Assembly (NCBI GenBank): GCA_964405755.1 | Contig: CAYOPF010000062.1 | Location: 1-16,422, forward strand | Length of the DNA: 16,422 bases | Source of the DNA: GWF2-33-9 sp964405755 | GTDB taxonomy: Bacteria; Bacteroidota; Ignavibacteria; Kapaibacteriales; UBA2268 | Reading direction: 5' to 3' | Part shown: in pieces, positions 14,153 through 16,422 of the stretch | How the letters are laid out: every line of letters begins with the position of its first letter | How positions within the stretch are numbered: the first letter of the stretch is position 1 | Position numbers and translations under genes: made by a program | The notes under the pieces: generated by a model | Database searches by the model: none | The model's input: only the letters and a program-made list of their open reading frames with translations | Told to the model about the DNA's origin: nothing

Positions 14153-15808
14153 TTAAAACATATATCTGGAATCAATATCGCGAGGAACATCCTTGAGGTT
14201 TTCAATCGCTTTCTTTATCTCATCGGTTACTACTGAATATTTAGCGAGAAAATCTCCAGCTTTGGCATAATCGCCTGTTGCCTCTATTGTCAAAACTTGA
14301 TTTGCAAGGCTCCGTACACCATCCCAGAACTTTTCCTCAATAATTTTGTATTTTCCGTCCGCTGTAACAACAATTGCTCCTTGCTCTTTTAAGTAATTAA
14401 GTTGAATTAAGTTAGCACGGGCATGAGCAGATTCTGTTCCAAAGCGAATACTACGGAATAGTCCCGCAAGATATGTAACTTGTGATCTTTTAATGTATTC
14501 GGAATCGTATTTTTTCAAATCAAGCAATAATTTATGATTCCACATCGAAACAATGTCGGCTTTGCATTCTTCGATAGGAGAATAACGCTCTTTTAATGCT
14601 GTTCGCACCTCTAATTTATCATTACCATAAACAAATCCCCTTCCAAGAGTATGCGATAATTCATGTAACGTAACGAACGAAGTGAATGCTTTTTTATCTA
14701 CATATTGTTGTTGCTCTGGCAATAATATGACTTTGGAAATTGGTATTAAAGTAGCGTTGAATTTTGCTTCCATCATATTTTTGTACATCGAATTTTTACC
14801 ACCTTTTGCATCTCTCACTCTTGGGTCGTTTGGCAACGAAGCAGCAATTGTTTTAGTTCCTTTCTGACAATCTCCACCAAAATATACAACATTAACTATG
14901 TTAAGTTGTGTTTCGGCACTGAAACTCTTTCGAGTAAATTTGGAATCCTGTGGTAAATTCTTCTCAAAATGACCAACTAAACTCTTAAACATTTCGAATT
15001 CCTTTGTAGCTTCTTCATCCTTGACCATCACGACTGCTTCGTAGGCAGCTTTGTAACCGAATAAAGCATCCTGATAGGTTTCGATTGGACCAATTACGAC
15101 ATCAATTTTACCTTTTACGTCCATCCAAGCCATATCACTTTCGTAATAATCATCGGTTCTTATTGCTTTTGCTCGCAATAACAGGTAATTCTTTAGAGTA
15201 GGTTCGTCGGCATATGTGGCGGCTTCTTCCAATTTTCGTGCTAAATCTTCAGCCAATTTATAGTATTTCCCGTAAGGAACAGCATGCAGAACTCCAGCTT
15301 GGCGAATAACAACAGTATAGCTACTTTCGAGCTTTTCTTTTTCCTCGGGATATTTTGCAACAAATTCTTCAAATTCTTCTTTTGTTAAATCCTGTGGGTA
15401 GAATCCGGCCCCTGGAAATCGGACTTTTGGATTACCTGGCAAAAATCGTTCATTTCCGTGGATAACGTCGTAAGGTCCAAAATTAATCCGCACATATTCC
15501 CTCAATACTTCATCTTCGGATTTGTTCAATTTTGCTAAGGAATCTCTAACTGCAATTGCGTCGGCGGCAGATTGTTGCCAAAAAATTTCCTCTGCAATTT
15601 TACCTGCTTCGCTTAATATTTCAATCAACGTTTGTTCTCTTTCTGTTAATCCGGAAATATCTGCATCCACTTTCACCTGAGCGAATGCTTTAATCCGCTC
15701 GGCGACTAAACTTTTGAAATCGTCTTGATTTTCCACTTGAGCCTCTTGATTTTTTCCACAAGATATGATTAATAAACTAATAAAGATAATCGATAATACG
15801 CTTTTCAT
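14153..15808 (-). CDS. Lipoprotein M49 (dipeptidyl-peptidase III-like) zinc metallopeptidase
   Basis: A 551-aa lipoprotein with lipobox LIISC (Cys17), so it should act outside the cytoplasm, tethered to a membrane. The zinc site is H382-E383-L-S-H386 in TLHELSHTLGRG, with the third ligand most likely E414 in PIEECKADIVSMW. The pair of motifs and their spacing (about 30 residues) are those of the M49 family, which removes dipeptides from peptide N-termini. Most M49 enzymes have the six-residue HExxGH; the five-residue HExxH form is known from bacterial members such as that of Caldithrix abyssi. Other family-like segments are NFGPYDVIHGNERFLPG (109-125) and YYESDMAWMDVKG (221-233). The SD AGGTGA lies just before ATG 15808. 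It is the first gene of an operon with the thioredoxin-fold gene and diverges from the ABC permease. The substrate, and whether it is a true dipeptidyl peptidase, are unproven. Confidence 0.88.
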   Translation of the reverse strand: MKSVLSIIFISLLIISCGKNQEAQVENQDDFKSLVAERIKAFAQVKVDADISGLTEREQTLIEILSEAGKIAEEIFWQQSAADAIAVRDSLAKLNKSEDEVLREYVRINFGPYDVIHGNERFLPGNPKVRFPGAGFYPQDLTKEEFEEFVAKYPEEKEKLESSYTVVIRQAGVLHAVPYGKYYKLAEDLARKLEEAATYADEPTLKNYLLLRAKAIRTDDYYESDMAWMDVKGKIDVVIGPIETYQDALFGYKAAYEAVVMVKDEEATKEFEMFKSLVGHFEKNLPQDSKFTRKSFSAETQLNIVNVVYFGGDCQKGTKTIAASLPNDPRVRDAKGGKNSMYKNMMEAKFNATLIPISKVILLPEQQQYVDKKAFTSFVTLHELSHTLGRGFVYGNDKLEVRTALKERYSPIEECKADIVSMWNHKLLLDLKKYDSEYIKRSQVTYLAGLFRSIRFGTESAHARANLIQLNYLKEQGAIVVTADGKYKIIEEKFWDGVRSLANQVLTIEATGDYAKAGDFLAKYSVVTDEIKKAIENLKDVPRDIDSRYMF

Positions 15809-15881
15809 TGTTCACCTTTTTAATTTTTACTTAATTATTAAATGTAAATTAGCAATTTTGTAAAAAATAAAATTTCTCTTT

Positions 15882-16422
15882 TTGGAAAAACAATTAAAAT
15901 ATAATATAAATAATTTAATATTACTATTTCCCTGGATTGCAGTCCTTGCAATATTTTGGACCTATCCATTAATTTATTCGGGGTATTTGAGTTTAACTGA
16001 TTACAAAACATTAACCAATGAAACTACATTTATCGGATTAGATAATTATATAAAAGCATTCCAGGACGAAGTTTTCTGGATTGCTGTTAAAAATACAGCC
16101 TATTTTGTGGTAATTACAGTACCCGTAGCATTGTCGATAGCTTTCGTTTTAGCAGAAATTATCAATCAGAAAGTAAAACATTTGAATGCCTTTTGGCAAG
16201 CATCTTTCTTTCTGCCATCAGTAACATCAATGGTTGTTGTTGCATTGATTTTCACAAACTTGTACTCGCAGAATGGTTATATTAATAATTTATTACAAAT
16301 ATTGGGATTACCATATTCAAAAGAGGGATTTCTTTTAAATCAATTAACTGCGATGAACGCAATAATTGCAATGGATGTTTGGTTGTCCATTGGATACTAT
16401 ATGGTTCTGTTTTTAGCTGGTT
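15882..16422 (+). CDS. Sugar-type ABC transporter permease (MalF/UgpA family), partial at right edge
   Basis: The frame is open from 15864 to the window end; about 180 codons are visible from the proposed start. The encoded protein begins EKQLKYNINNLILLFPWIAV, with a first membrane helix at about 12-34 and the signature PLIYSGYLSLTDY. FIGLDNYIKAF (50-60) follows, then a helix with NTAYFVVITVPVALSIAFVL, then PSVTSMVVVALIFTNLY and MDVWLSIGYYMVLFLAG. This is the N-terminal two thirds of a MalF/UgpA-type permease; the EAA loop that meets the ATPase would lie beyond the edge. There is no in-frame ATG between the stop at 15861-15863 and the conserved region. TTG at 15882 is the best start candidate, with no clear SD. 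It lies 73 bp from the divergent M49 gene. The substrate is probably a sugar or glycerol-3-phosphate type solute, by family. Confidence 0.88.
   Translation, partial: MEKQLKYNINNLILLFPWIAVLAIFWTYPLIYSGYLSLTDYKTLTNETTFIGLDNYIKAFQDEVFWIAVKNTAYFVVITVPVALSIAFVLAEIINQKVKHLNAFWQASFFLPSVTSMVVVALIFTNLYSQNGYINNLLQILGLPYSKEGFLLNQLTAMNAIIAMDVWLSIGYYMVLFLAG

Noticed and set aside
1..16422. Mobile element, CRISPR array, toxin-antitoxin or defence system
   Set aside because: No transposase, integrase, direct-repeat array or recognised defence gene is seen, and composition is even across the window.

Overview
The window is AT-rich chromosomal DNA from a member of the Bacteroidota/FCB superphylum. Four things suggest a Kapabacteria- or Ignavibacteria-like lineage: Lys/Asn/Ile-rich proteins; many exported proteins and lipoproteins; a decaying surface protein with a 'choice-of-anchor D'/ASH-type Ig fold; and promoter-like TTTG-N(19-21)-TAATTTTG sequences of the Bacteroidota primary-sigma type. 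This placement is inference from gene style, not from a marker gene. Genes end in TAA, TAG and TGA, so the standard code applies.

Layout. Positions 1-770 (minus) hold a secreted Ig-like protein gene with two in-frame stops and no frameshift, running off the left edge. An orphan coiled-coil protein follows (852-1481, minus). It diverges from a Cys/Met-metabolism PLP enzyme (1566-2759, plus). A 293-bp gap with a promoter-like site leads into a compact plus-strand cluster (3053-6874): MoxR AAA+ ATPase, DUF58 protein, short BatD-like membrane protein and BatA-like VWA membrane protein. The last three overlap one another, as expected for one membrane-associated chaperone/VWA system. After 91 bp comes a second tightly packed plus-strand set (6966-11875): a membrane-anchored GAF-GAF-degenerate GGDEF protein, RNase R (rnr) overlapping it by 11 nt, and riboflavin synthase (ribE) one base after rnr. 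A tRNA-Leu(UAA) gene with a well-matched upstream promoter follows.

The right part is mostly minus strand: a HEAT-like lipoprotein (12073-13539), then an operon of a lipoprotein M49 (dipeptidyl-peptidase III-like) metallopeptidase and a single-cysteine thioredoxin-fold protein (15808 down to 13646). Divergent from the peptidase, a sugar-type ABC transporter permease begins at about 15882, probably from a TTG codon, and runs off the right edge.

No mobile element, CRISPR array or defence island is visible. The most interesting signals are: the degenerate GGDEF domain that has lost its catalytic motif but keeps the RxxD inhibitory-site pattern, in a PelD-like arrangement and coupled to rnr; the two-stop surface-protein gene; the five-residue HELSH zinc motif in the M49 peptidase; and the reduced MoxR/Bat cluster.
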